Assembly (NCBI GenBank): GCA_963510375.1
Contig: CAUPES010000001.1
Location: forward strand, 149,976-213,975
DNA: 64,000 nucleotides
From: Fastidiosipila sp963510375
GTDB taxonomy: Bacteria; Bacillota; Clostridia; Saccharofermentanales; Fastidiosipilaceae
Reading direction: 5' to 3'
Below are positions 1-6,844 of the stretch, in pieces. Made by a program: the position numbers and the translations under genes. The notes beneath the pieces are model-generated. The model did not search any database. It worked only from the letters and a program-made list of their open reading frames with translations, and was not told the origin of the DNA. Position 1 is the stretch's first letter, and every line of letters starts with the position of its first letter.

Positions 1-140
1 TGAATCAACGATATATAGGATAGCAAGGCGAAGAGCTTAAAATAAAAACTACAAGTAATTATTAGTGCATATATCCGAATGATTTTGTTGATTGTTTGTA
101 CTATACTAAAATGAGTTCGCAAATATAGAAAGGACACAAT

Positions 141-1262
141 ATGAAACCATTTATAAAATGGCCAGGAGGAAAAACAGAAGAATTAGGAATTATTTTGAAA
201 AATATTCCTGATAATATAAAAGATTATTATGAGCCTTTTGTAGGTGGCGGAGCTGTTTATTTTGGTATCGATAAAGTTAGAAATTATTATATAAATGATA
301 AATCTGACGAATTAATGTCTTTGTATAAAGCTATAAAAGAGCAAAATAAAGCCTTTTTATATGCAATTTATGAAATTAATAAATGTTGGAAAATTTTAGA
401 GATAATTACTGAAAAGCATATTGATGATTTTATAGATATTTACAATGCCTATAAAAAAAATATAATTGATAGTGAAGAGTTAGCTTTTAAGATAAAAGAC
501 TTCATCTTAAAAAATTCTAAAGAGTTTAATGGAATTTTAGATGAAAACTTTATTATTGACGGAATAAGAATATTAAAAGAATTAGAGAAGAATATCTCTA
601 GAAAAATGAAAAGAATGAAATCTCTAGAGCAGAAAAAAGGTGAATTATCTGTTGAAGATGTAAAAGTAAATATTGAGACTGCTTTTAAAAGTGGATTATA
701 TACACATTTTAGATTTTTATATAATAACTCTAGTAGAATCCACTTGGATCCTGACTTTAGAACAGCAATATTTTATTTTATTAGAGAATACTGCTATTCA
801 TCAATGTTTAGATACAATCGCAATGGAGAATTTAATGTGCCTTATGGGGGAATAAGTTATAATAAAAAATATTTAGATAAGAAATTATCCTATATACAAA
901 GTGAAAAAATTATAGATAGATTAGATAATACTAAAATGTTTTCGTTAGATTTTGAGTATTTTCTAGAAGAGAATACTCCAAATAAAAATGATTTTATTTT
1001 TTTAGATCCACCATACGATAGTTCATTTTCTACTTATGCGAATAATGAATTTTTAGGTTTTGATCATGAAAGATTATCTCTTTTTTGCAAAAATACTACA
1101 GCTAATTTTATGTTAATAATTAAGAATACAGATTTTATTTATGAATTATACAAGAATTTTTATATAAAGAGTTTTGATAAAAAATACCTGGTTAGTTTTC
1201 AAAACAGAAACGATAAGAATGCAGAACATCTATTGATAACAAATTATGAAATTAAGGAGTAA
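141..1262 (+). CDS. D12-class DNA adenine-N6 methyltransferase (Dam/DpnM-like)
   Basis: Transfers a methyl group from S-adenosylmethionine to adenine N6 in a specific DNA site. Residues 6-11 (KWPGGK) are motif X, 31-37 (EPFVGGG) the SAM-binding motif I, and DPPY at about 289-292 the catalytic motif IV; this order defines the alpha/D12 class. At 373 aa it is longer than Dam (about 280), the extra length being a lysine-rich helical insert at about residues 60-190, where the target recognition domain normally lies. The start has a clear Shine-Dalgarno sequence (GAAAGGA, 128-134). The nuclease gene follows 4 nt after its stop, suggesting one restriction-modification operon. The target site cannot be read from sequence; GATC is common in the class. 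The gene looks more AT-rich than the core genes, which fits horizontal acquisition (inference). Confidence 0.93.
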   Translation: MKPFIKWPGGKTEELGIILKNIPDNIKDYYEPFVGGGAVYFGIDKVRNYYINDKSDELMSLYKAIKEQNKAFLYAIYEINKCWKILEIITEKHIDDFIDIYNAYKKNIIDSEELAFKIKDFILKNSKEFNGILDENFIIDGIRILKELEKNISRKMKRMKSLEQKKGELSVEDVKVNIETAFKSGLYTHFRFLYNNSSRIHLDPDFRTAIFYFIREYCYSSMFRYNRNGEFNVPYGGISYNKKYLDKKLSYIQSEKIIDRLDNTKMFSLDFEYFLEENTPNKNDFIFLDPPYDSSFSTYANNEFLGFDHERLSLFCKNTTANFMLIIKNTDFIYELYKNFYIKSFDKKYLVSFQNRNDKNAEHLLITNYEIKE

Positions 1263-1266
1263 ATAT

Positions 1267-2040
1267 ATGCATACGGAAGCAGAAATACGAAGAGCAATAA
1301 AACCTTTGCTAGACAGATATGGACAGCTGAATACATCACAAGTTAAGCAAAAGCTAGAGGAAGTATTAATTTTTGATGAGGACGATAAAGAGCTTTCATC
1401 AACTAGAAAAGAAGCTAAGATAATGCAAAGAATAGGAAATATAGTAGCTCATCAATCTGAAGAAATCAAAATATACGAAGAGGGATTCACAGTCAATAAA
1501 AAGGAAGTACCAGCGTTATTTACTGCAGTTAAAGGTTTATCAAATGGGACATTAGCAGAGCTATCGGATAAAGATATCAAGGTAAGACAACAAAAATCAA
1601 AGAGTTTCCATGGAAGAGATATAGATTGGGCAAAAAAATATGAAGATAACTCGGAAATTGGAAATTTAGGAGAAGAATTTGTTTATCAATGTGAAAAGGA
1701 TAAAGTAGCAAAATTTAGTAAAGATGATGTTGACAGAGTTCAACATCTTAGTAAATTGCAAGGAGATGGACTAGGTTATGATATTAGTTCTATTGACGAT
1801 CAAGGAAACATTTTAAGAATAGAGGTTAAAACTACCTCTAAAGGAGAAGATACAGTGTTTTACATGAGTAAAAATGAAAGGGACTTTTTTGAACAATATA
1901 AGGATGATGGTGCAGTTATTTATAGAGTCTATAATTTTGATAAGAAAACTCGAAGAGGGATTATTAAAGAAATAACTGCTGTTGAGCTATTAAATAATTA
2001 TAATTTCGATCCAATAACATTTGCTGTTACAAAAAAATAA
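1267..2040 (+). CDS. DUF3883/NOV-type nuclease, probable restriction endonuclease partner
   Basis: Probable cleaving partner of the upstream methyltransferase. I chose ATG 1267 because AAGGAG at 1254-1259 sits 7 nt in front of it; an in-frame ATG at 1246 overlaps the methyltransferase and lacks such a site. The N-terminal ~70 residues look like the winged-helix module of some restriction enzymes (motif IGNIVAHQ). The C-terminal half has the conserved GNLGEEF element and a PD-(D/E)XK-like core: D172 in GYDI, then E186 and K188 in EVKTT. Known of the family: DUF3883/NOV_C domains occur in restriction and other defence proteins. Inferred: a type II pair with the methyltransferase. It could also be a non-restriction DNA-binding protein, but the tight coupling makes that less likely. 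Confidence 0.8.
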   Translation: MHTEAEIRRAIKPLLDRYGQLNTSQVKQKLEEVLIFDEDDKELSSTRKEAKIMQRIGNIVAHQSEEIKIYEEGFTVNKKEVPALFTAVKGLSNGTLAELSDKDIKVRQQKSKSFHGRDIDWAKKYEDNSEIGNLGEEFVYQCEKDKVAKFSKDDVDRVQHLSKLQGDGLGYDISSIDDQGNILRIEVKTTSKGEDTVFYMSKNERDFFEQYKDDGAVIYRVYNFDKKTRRGIIKEITAVELLNNYNFDPITFAVTKK

Positions 2041-2051
2041 TTAACGTTAAT

Positions 2052-2090
2052 AAATGCAACATAATAAAGTAAATTATTATGTTGCATTTT
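2052..2090 (+). terminator. Rho-independent terminator of the R-M operon
   Basis: A perfect 16-bp inverted repeat (arms 2052-2067 and 2074-2089) with a 6-nt loop lies 12 bases after the nuclease stop codon. The descending arm ends in TTTT. The stem is mostly A/T with a GCAAC core. Confidence 0.75.
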
Positions 2091-2158
2091 ACAATTACTA
2101 ATATTTTTTAAAAAATCAGCTTGAAAATCCAGAAAATATGATTTAGAATAAGAATGAA

Positions 2159-2229
2159 TTTAGACAACAGGTTTACTTCTGTTCTAAAATTTCAAAGTTC
2201 AATACGGGCGAGAAGCCCGTTTCTTTTTA
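2159..2229 (+). promoter_or_regulatory. Two tandem hairpins ending in a terminator, leader of the zinc-ribbon gene
   Basis: First hairpin: TTTAGACAACAG (2159-2170) pairs with CTGTTCTAAA (2179-2188) with a 2-nt bulge. Second hairpin: ACGGGC (2204-2209), loop GAGAA, GCCCGT (2215-2220), followed by TTCTTTTT. The second is a textbook intrinsic terminator, placed only about 25 nt before the start codon of the next gene. It may be the end of a small RNA or an attenuator controlling that gene. I see no riboswitch class that I recognise. Confidence 0.6.
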
Positions 2230-2254
2230 TCAATTTTTATAAAGAAGGTATTAA

Positions 2255-2536
2255 ATGAATAAAAAATGTCCCAGATGTGGAAGTGATAAAGTACAATTAA
2301 GCTCAGAAAGAAGCAAAAACGGTTGTCTATGGTTTTTGCTATTTGGGGTTTTATACATAGGTTATGTAATTATACGATGGATTATAGGTACAATTATTTT
2401 TATTTTATATGATTGGTGGATGTCTCTTGTTAGACGTGGTCAAGGATTAGGTTATATTTGGCAATCTAAGAAATGGTTCTCCTTAAATAAAAGAGTTTTC
2501 TATTGCCATAACTGTAGTAATAATTTTAGAAGTTAG
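2255..2536 (+). CDS. Small zinc-ribbon membrane protein, function unknown
   Basis: A 93-residue protein with CPRCG (residues 5-9) near the N-terminus and CHNC (84-87) near the C-terminus, together a likely four-cysteine zinc ribbon split by a hydrophobic stretch. Residues about 24-56 are strongly hydrophobic (WFLLFGVLYIGYVII and WIIGTIIFILY), suggesting one long or two short membrane segments. A Shine-Dalgarno-like AAAGAAGG precedes the start. It lies between its own terminator-like leader and a downstream terminator, so it is probably a single-gene unit. I do not recognise the family beyond the zinc ribbon and infer no function. Confidence 0.75.
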   Translation: MNKKCPRCGSDKVQLSSERSKNGCLWFLLFGVLYIGYVIIRWIIGTIIFILYDWWMSLVRRGQGLGYIWQSKKWFSLNKRVFYCHNCSNNFRS

Positions 2537-2567
2537 GAATTAACTAATTGAATTAAATATATATTTT

Positions 2568-2600
2568 AGCCGAGTTATTTAAAAACTTGGCTTTTTTTAT
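2568..2600 (+). terminator. Rho-independent terminator after the zinc-ribbon gene
   Basis: AGCCGAGTT (2568-2576) pairs with AACTTGGCT (2584-2592) with one G-U pair and a 7-nt loop, followed by seven T residues (2592-2598). Confidence 0.85.
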
Positions 2601-2635
2601 TTGCTTTTAAAATATTTATATTAATAAAAAAGTCC

Positions 2636-2664
2636 TTGCAAATTAAAATGAAGTAGGATAATAT
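2636..2664 (+). promoter_or_regulatory. Sigma-A-type promoter with no gene downstream
   Basis: TTGCAA (2636-2641), a 17-bp spacer and TAATAT (2659-2664) make a good vegetative promoter. No coding region follows for more than 1 kb on this strand, so the transcript starting near 2671 should be non-coding. Confidence 0.55.
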
Positions 2665-2670
2665 AAAAAA

Positions 2671-2790
2671 CAGAAAAGTCGACCTGTGCAAAATAGTAAT
2701 TTTGTTCATGTCGGGGGATCTGAAGAGGCGTTTTGAGGAAAATGTGTCCGTGTGAAATGCATAGATAAAATCAGGTTTGTATTTAATTTT
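2671..2790 (+). ncRNA. Candidate structured RNA of unknown class
   Basis: Downstream of the 2636-2664 promoter the sequence becomes more G+C-rich than its surroundings and shows pairing potential: CGAC...GTCG enclosing CAAAAT-AGTA-ATTTTG (about 2690-2730), then GTTTT-GAGG-AAAAT near 2740, and a possible closing ACCTG/CAGGT stem near 2693 and 2774. It does not match the RNase P, tmRNA, SRP or common riboswitch cores that I know. The 3' end is unclear and I see no strong terminator, so the extent is approximate. Confidence 0.3.
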
Positions 2791-2869
2791 GAATATTGTA
2801 TTTGCCTTATGTACATAAAAAAAACTTTTTATATGATTAATGATACATTAGCTTTTGAATTTGTTTCTT

Positions 2870-3100
2870 AATTTTAATATAAATAAATATTTATATTAAT
2901 TAAGGATTAGTTATTAAAAATAATTAATAATTAAATCTCTAATCCTTAACAAAATACCGAAAAAATATATATTTTAGAAACGAAAATAGCGAATAGAAAT
3001 TTTATAAATGACCCTTTGTATGACAACAAAGTTTCTATTTGAAGATTTGTTTAGAATATTATATTAGATAATCGTTTTTTTAATTCTATTAAAAACGAAA
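2870..3100. repeat. Cluster of nested AT-rich inverted repeats
   Basis: In order: a palindrome at 2874-2899 (12-bp arms TTAATATAAATA around AA); an 11-bp inverted repeat TTAAGGATTAG (2900-2910) with CTAATCCTTAA (2939-2949); AATAGAAA (2992-2999) with TTTCTATT (3032-3039), enclosing CTTTGT (3014-3019) with ACAAAG (3026-3031); and CGTTTTT (3073-3079) with AAAAACG (3091-3097). Four structured elements within about 230 bp is more than I would expect even at this base composition, but I have not computed it. Confidence 0.6.
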
Positions 3101-3237
3101 TAAACATTTAGAATAATAGTTTTGATGATAAAGATATTATTATTAAACTGTAGATGTTATTTAGCGCCATTAAAATTTAAATATGTACAAGTGTTTTAGA
3201 GTTAATATTCATTTGTTTAAAGACTGAACATTGAGAT

Positions 3238-3408
3238 TTATCCACACCAACTGTAGGTTAAATGGTTTTATTCACACGAATTTCCACGTGCTTTCTAATT
3301 TTGTTCAGCTCAGAATGCGAAAATATAATCTATCCACACAAATTTCAACTTTTTAAAACATTTTGTTCAGCTCGAGTGTTGATGATTGCTATTTTGCTTT
3401 GTGGAAAA
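3238..3408. other. DnaA-box-like cluster
   Basis: One perfect consensus 9-mer TTATCCACA (3238-3246), TTATTCACA (3268-3276), CTATCCACA (3330-3338), and a reverse copy TGTGGAAAA (3400-3408, i.e. TTTTCCACA on the other strand). The first three share an orientation and are each followed by C. Clusters like this mark chromosomal or plasmid origins and also DnaA-titrating or regulatory sites. Against oriC: no dnaA, dnaN or rpmH nearby, and the gene directions point into the region rather than away from it. I call the boxes with moderate confidence and leave the role open. Confidence 0.5.
3268..3391. repeat. Diverged 62-bp tandem repeat (two copies)
   Basis: Copy 1 is 3268-3329 and copy 2 is 3330-3391. 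Each begins with a DnaA-box-like 9-mer plus ACAC-type extension, continues with AATTTC, and has the same 14-base ATTTTGTTCAGCTC at equal offset (3298-3311 and 3360-3373). The remaining positions have diverged. The arrangement resembles iterons of a replication origin. Confidence 0.6.
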
Positions 3409-3512
3409 CAAATCTAATAAAGGCTTAGCTATTATCTGCTTAGGTCTAGTGTTTACTAATTATAGAATGATGTATTTACTATACAAATTATAGTCTACAA
3501 TATGAAGCGTAT

Positions 3513-3531
3513 AGTCTTTGCAGCAAAGACT
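3513..3531. repeat. Perfect 9-bp inverted repeat with 1-nt centre
   Basis: AGTCTTTGC (3513-3521) and GCAAAGACT (3523-3531) flank a single A. Such a tight spacing suits a protein-binding site better than an RNA hairpin. There is no adjacent gene. Confidence 0.55.
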
Positions 3532-3654
3532 TAAATACTTAAGCTATGAACTTATATCCAGCGTAAGAAAACATAAATAAAAAACAATTTAAAATACGGC
3601 GTCCGTCACCTATGCTCATCCGCGGACTGTACACACGACTTATGCTCATATGAA

Positions 3655-3676
3655 ATTACAGTAATATTACTGTAAT
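3655..3676. promoter_or_regulatory. Orphan 22-bp perfect palindrome, operator-like
   Basis: The half-site ATTACAGTAAT (3655-3665) is followed directly by its exact reverse complement (3666-3676). A second palindrome AATGATATCATT lies at 3687-3698. Perfect palindromes of this kind usually bind dimeric repressors, but no promoter or gene start is visible next to it. The short direct repeat TATGCTCAT occurs just upstream at 3611 and 3641. Confidence 0.45.
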
Positions 3677-3751
3677 AAATTGCTTCAATGATATCATTTT
3701 ATAAATCATAAACCAATATCCTTTTATAATGATTAAATTAGATATTTTTAG

Positions 3752-3800
3752 AATATAAAAACCCAACTTTTGAGGGCACATCATAAATTAAAGTTGGGTT
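3752..3800 (-). terminator. Rho-independent terminator of the M18 aminopeptidase gene
   Basis: On the minus strand AACCCAACTTT (3800-3790) pairs with AAAGTTGGGTT (3770-3760) across a 19-nt loop and is followed by TTTTATA. It lies about 90 bases beyond the stop codon. Confidence 0.7.
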
Positions 3801-3891
3801 GAATTAGAATGTTAATTAAAAAACTTAAAGAGTTATTTATTTGTTTACATGTAAAAATAAAATTTGACCTTTTATTAAACTCTCCTCTTCT

Positions 3892-5403
3892 CTATTCCAT
3901 ATTTTGTAAGAATGTAACATATACTTGATAGCAATTATACATATCTAACTTATGTGAGATTTCGAATGGAGCGTGCATACTTAATACTGGTACACCGCAG
4001 TCAATTACTTGGATACCACGTTTAGATTGTAGATGAGCGATTGTACCGCCACCACCTTGATCAACTTTACCAAGTTCGCCTGTTTGCCATGGAATGTTAT
4101 TTTCATCTAATATATGCAATATCTTAGTGTAGTACTCAGAATTTGCATCATTTGAACCAGATTTACCACCGCTACCAGTATATTTGCTGAAGGCTACACC
4201 TTTACCCATATGTGGTGCATTGGCACTTTCAAATGCGTAACTAAAGGTAGGGTCAAAGGCTGCAGAAACATCAGAAGAGATCATAAATGAATTTTCTAAT
4301 GCTTTTACAAAAGCTAATTCATCATATTCTCCCTCGATTTTAACGAATAATTCAATAAAGAAATTTTCGTATATTTGAGATTGAGCACCTGTATTACCGT
4401 AACTACCAATTTCTTCTTTGTCTGTTAACATTGCAACAGCTGTTCTTTTAACCTTATTTTGAGCTGCAATTGCTCTTAATGCTGGGAATGAACATGCGCT
4501 GTCATCTTGGCCATAACCTGTTACAAAGCTTCTATCGAAACCTAAGTCACGAGCTTTATTTGCTGGAACAATTTGTAATTCTGCTGAAACTAAATCTCTT
4601 TCGACAATTCCATATCTTTCGTTAAGAATTTGCAATACTGCCAATTTAAAACGATTACTTACATCTTTATGAGGTACTGGTCTACCACCAACAAGAACAT
4701 TAAATTCCTCACCTTCTACAACTTTTGCAGCAGGTTTAGAAAGTTGATCTTTACTCAAATGAATTAATAAATCAGTAAACATAAAGACTGGATCGTTTTC
4801 AGCTTCACCTATAGAAAAATGAACTTGAGTACCATCTTTTCTTTGAACTACACCGTGTAGTGCGAGTGGCATTGTTGTCCATTGATATTTCTTAACACCA
4901 CCATAGTAGTGAGTCTTAAAGTAAGACATACCGTTATTTTCAAATAAAGGATTTGGTTTTAAATCAAATCTTGGAGAATCTATATGTGAACCCAAGATAT
5001 TAAAACCATTTCTTGCTGAATCTTCACCAATAACAGCTGCCATCAATCCTTTGCCATGAATATTAAAGTAAACTTTATCTCCAGGAACTAATCTTTCTTT
5101 GGTAGCAACATCTACAAAACCTAGATTACTTAATAAATTAATGCCAAATCTAACTGCTTCACGTTCAGTTTTAGCTTCATCTAAATAATTCTTGTAATCT
5201 TCACCGAAACTGAATGCGTTTTGTAAAGTAGATGCATTATAAACATCATAAAGGTAAGGATATTCATTACTTAATTCTTTTTCAAGCTTTTTACCTTCGC
5301 TTAAGTTTTCAGTACTTGCATCAGGATTAACATCTTGTGATTTAAATAACTGATGTAAATCTTCTACACTCATTGTTTCTGGTTTTTCAATTTTATCAAA
5401 CAT
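3892..5403 (-). CDS. M18 family metallo-aminopeptidase
   Basis: Cytosolic dinuclear-zinc aminopeptidase that removes N-terminal residues, typically acidic or hydrophobic, from peptides. The M18 signature elements are all present: GSHIDSPR (first metal histidine), YGQDDSACSF (bridging aspartate), DKEEIGSYG (catalytic and ligand glutamates), SSDVSAAFDP, and the C-terminal SMHAPFE with the last metal histidine. At 503 aa it is slightly longer than the usual 430-470, with an extended N-terminal helix. AAGGAGT lies just upstream of the start. It is the last gene of the minus-strand block and is followed by its own terminator. Bacterial relatives are sometimes named apeA or apeB; I leave the symbol blank. 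Confidence 0.95.
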   Translation of the reverse strand: MFDKIEKPETMSVEDLHQLFKSQDVNPDASTENLSEGKKLEKELSNEYPYLYDVYNASTLQNAFSFGEDYKNYLDEAKTEREAVRFGINLLSNLGFVDVATKERLVPGDKVYFNIHGKGLMAAVIGEDSARNGFNILGSHIDSPRFDLKPNPLFENNGMSYFKTHYYGGVKKYQWTTMPLALHGVVQRKDGTQVHFSIGEAENDPVFMFTDLLIHLSKDQLSKPAAKVVEGEEFNVLVGGRPVPHKDVSNRFKLAVLQILNERYGIVERDLVSAELQIVPANKARDLGFDRSFVTGYGQDDSACSFPALRAIAAQNKVKRTAVAMLTDKEEIGSYGNTGAQSQIYENFFIELFVKIEGEYDELAFVKALENSFMISSDVSAAFDPTFSYAFESANAPHMGKGVAFSKYTGSGGKSGSNDANSEYYTKILHILDENNIPWQTGELGKVDQGGGGTIAHLQSKRGIQVIDCGVPVLSMHAPFEISHKLDMYNCYQVYVTFLQNME

Positions 5404-5450
5404 AAACTACTCCTTAATTTCAATAAAAAAGTAGTTACATTCTACCATAT

Positions 5451-6797
5451 TTACACTTTATCTGCATCTGTAGATTTATTGTTAGAGCCTGTATTTTTGT
5501 TTCTTCCCAATTGCTGTTTAATGAAATTTAATCTCTCGTTGATAGTCTTTTCGTATCCATTCTGTGTAGGTTCATAATAGACTTTGCCCTGTAATTTTTC
5601 TGGCAAAAATTCCATTTCTGCAATACTGTATGGATAATCATGTGCGTATTTATATCCATTACTGTAACCTAAATTGCTCTGCATCTCATTAATAGGAGCG
5701 TTACGTACTGCAAAAGGTATTTCACCTGTGTTGCTCGAACGAACATCAGCTAGAGCACTATTAATAGCTTTATAAGCGCGATTTGATTTAGGACTAGTAG
5801 CAACTGCAATCACAGCTTCAGAAAGGATAATTCTAGCCTCAGGCATACCGATTCTGCTAACAGCTTCCCATGCCGAAACACAAATACTTAATATTTGTGG
5901 ATTTGCTAGACCTACATCTTCTGCAGCACAGATAACAATACGTCTACATATAAAATCCAAATCTTCACCTGCTTCTAGCATTCTAGCTAAATAAAAAACA
6001 GCAGCATCTGGATCTGAACCACGCATAGATTTAATGAAGGCGCTAATTGTATCGTAATGTTCTTCCCCATCTTTATCGTAACGTATAGTTTTCTTCTGGA
6101 CACAATCAGCTATGATTTCTTTAGTTATTAACAACTTACTTTCTGAGTTTTTATCAGTGGTTTTGTAAGCAAGTTCCACTGCATTTAAAGCCGATCTAGC
6201 ATCACCATTGCAAACATTTGCAAGAAAATCTAAGGCTTCATTGTCCATTTGAATATTCAGACTAGGATCTTGTTCATGTAATTTATTTAAAGCATTTTGG
6301 ACTATAGTTTTTACATTATCGGCAGTTAATGGATAAAGTTGAAACACTGTAGAACGTGAAAGTAATGCTTTATTTACTTCGAAATATGGATTTTCAGTTG
6401 TAGCGCCAATTAAAATTAATGTTCCATCTTCAACGTGTGGTAGTAAAGCGTCTTGTTGAGCCTTGTTAAATCTATGAATTTCGTCAACAAAAATTAACAT
6501 TCTGCCACTTGGATTTAATAAATAGTTTTTGCTTTCATCAACTATCTCTTTAATGTCTTTAATTCCTGCAGTAACAGCATTAATCCTCTTGAAATTACTA
6601 GAGGTTTCATTAGCTATAATCCTAGCTATCGAAGTTTTGCCGGTTCCAGGAGGACCAAAGAGAATAATAGAGTTAATTTGATCAGCTTCAATCATACGAC
6701 GTAAAAGCTTACCTTTACCAAGTATGTGTTCTTGACCAACAAAATCATTTAAAGATTCTGGCGCCATTCTATAAGCTAATGGTTTATTATTTCTCAT
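5451..6797 (-). CDS. rarA: Replication-associated recombination protein A (AAA+ ATPase)
   Basis: RarA/MgsA is a clamp-loader-like AAA+ ATPase acting at stalled replication forks. I place the start at 6797 (MRNNKPLAYRM) because AAGGAGG stands 5 nt upstream of it; the in-frame ATG 24 nt earlier has no such signal and the family begins at about this point. Walker A is GPPGTGKT (residues 48-55), Walker B is FVDEIHRFN, and sensor 1 is GATTEN, with the typical RarA C-terminal tetramerisation domain (EIPFAVRNAP and LPEKLQGK). Length 448 aa is normal. It ends in a polar, serine/asparagine-rich tail. Next to thiI in the same direction with a short gap. Confidence 0.95.
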   Translation of the reverse strand: MRNNKPLAYRMAPESLNDFVGQEHILGKGKLLRRMIEADQINSIILFGPPGTGKTSIARIIANETSSNFKRINAVTAGIKDIKEIVDESKNYLLNPSGRMLIFVDEIHRFNKAQQDALLPHVEDGTLILIGATTENPYFEVNKALLSRSTVFQLYPLTADNVKTIVQNALNKLHEQDPSLNIQMDNEALDFLANVCNGDARSALNAVELAYKTTDKNSESKLLITKEIIADCVQKKTIRYDKDGEEHYDTISAFIKSMRGSDPDAAVFYLARMLEAGEDLDFICRRIVICAAEDVGLANPQILSICVSAWEAVSRIGMPEARIILSEAVIAVATSPKSNRAYKAINSALADVRSSNTGEIPFAVRNAPINEMQSNLGYSNGYKYAHDYPYSIAEMEFLPEKLQGKVYYEPTQNGYEKTINERLNFIKQQLGRNKNTGSNNKSTDADKV

Positions 6798-6844
6798 AAA
6801 TACCTCCTTCCTGCTAATCATCTCAACTGTTTTTAGGAGTAGTC

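Larger units (their letters stand above)
2601..3891. other. Gene-free AT-rich region of about 1.3 kb
   Basis: I find no open reading frame with a plausible ribosome binding site or recognisable protein here on either strand. The stretch holds the elements listed separately: a promoter with a possible structured RNA, nested AT-rich palindromes, a DnaA-box-like cluster within a tandem repeat, two further perfect palindromes, and the terminator of the aminopeptidase gene. Plus-strand accessory genes point into it from the left and the minus-strand core block points into it from the right. Confidence 0.7.

Noticed and set aside
1..140. A feature in the left edge
   Set aside because: Only a TATACT box at 102-107 without a matching -35; no coding end is recognisable.
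2100..2536. Type III toxin-antitoxin (repeat RNA, terminator, toxin)
   Set aside because: There is a terminator before the small gene, but no tandem repeats in front of it, and the protein is a zinc-ribbon membrane protein rather than a ToxN-like RNase.
3230..3410. Calling the DnaA-box cluster the chromosomal oriC
   Set aside because: No dnaA/dnaN/rpmH neighbours, and gene directions point toward the site. I report only a DnaA-box-like cluster.
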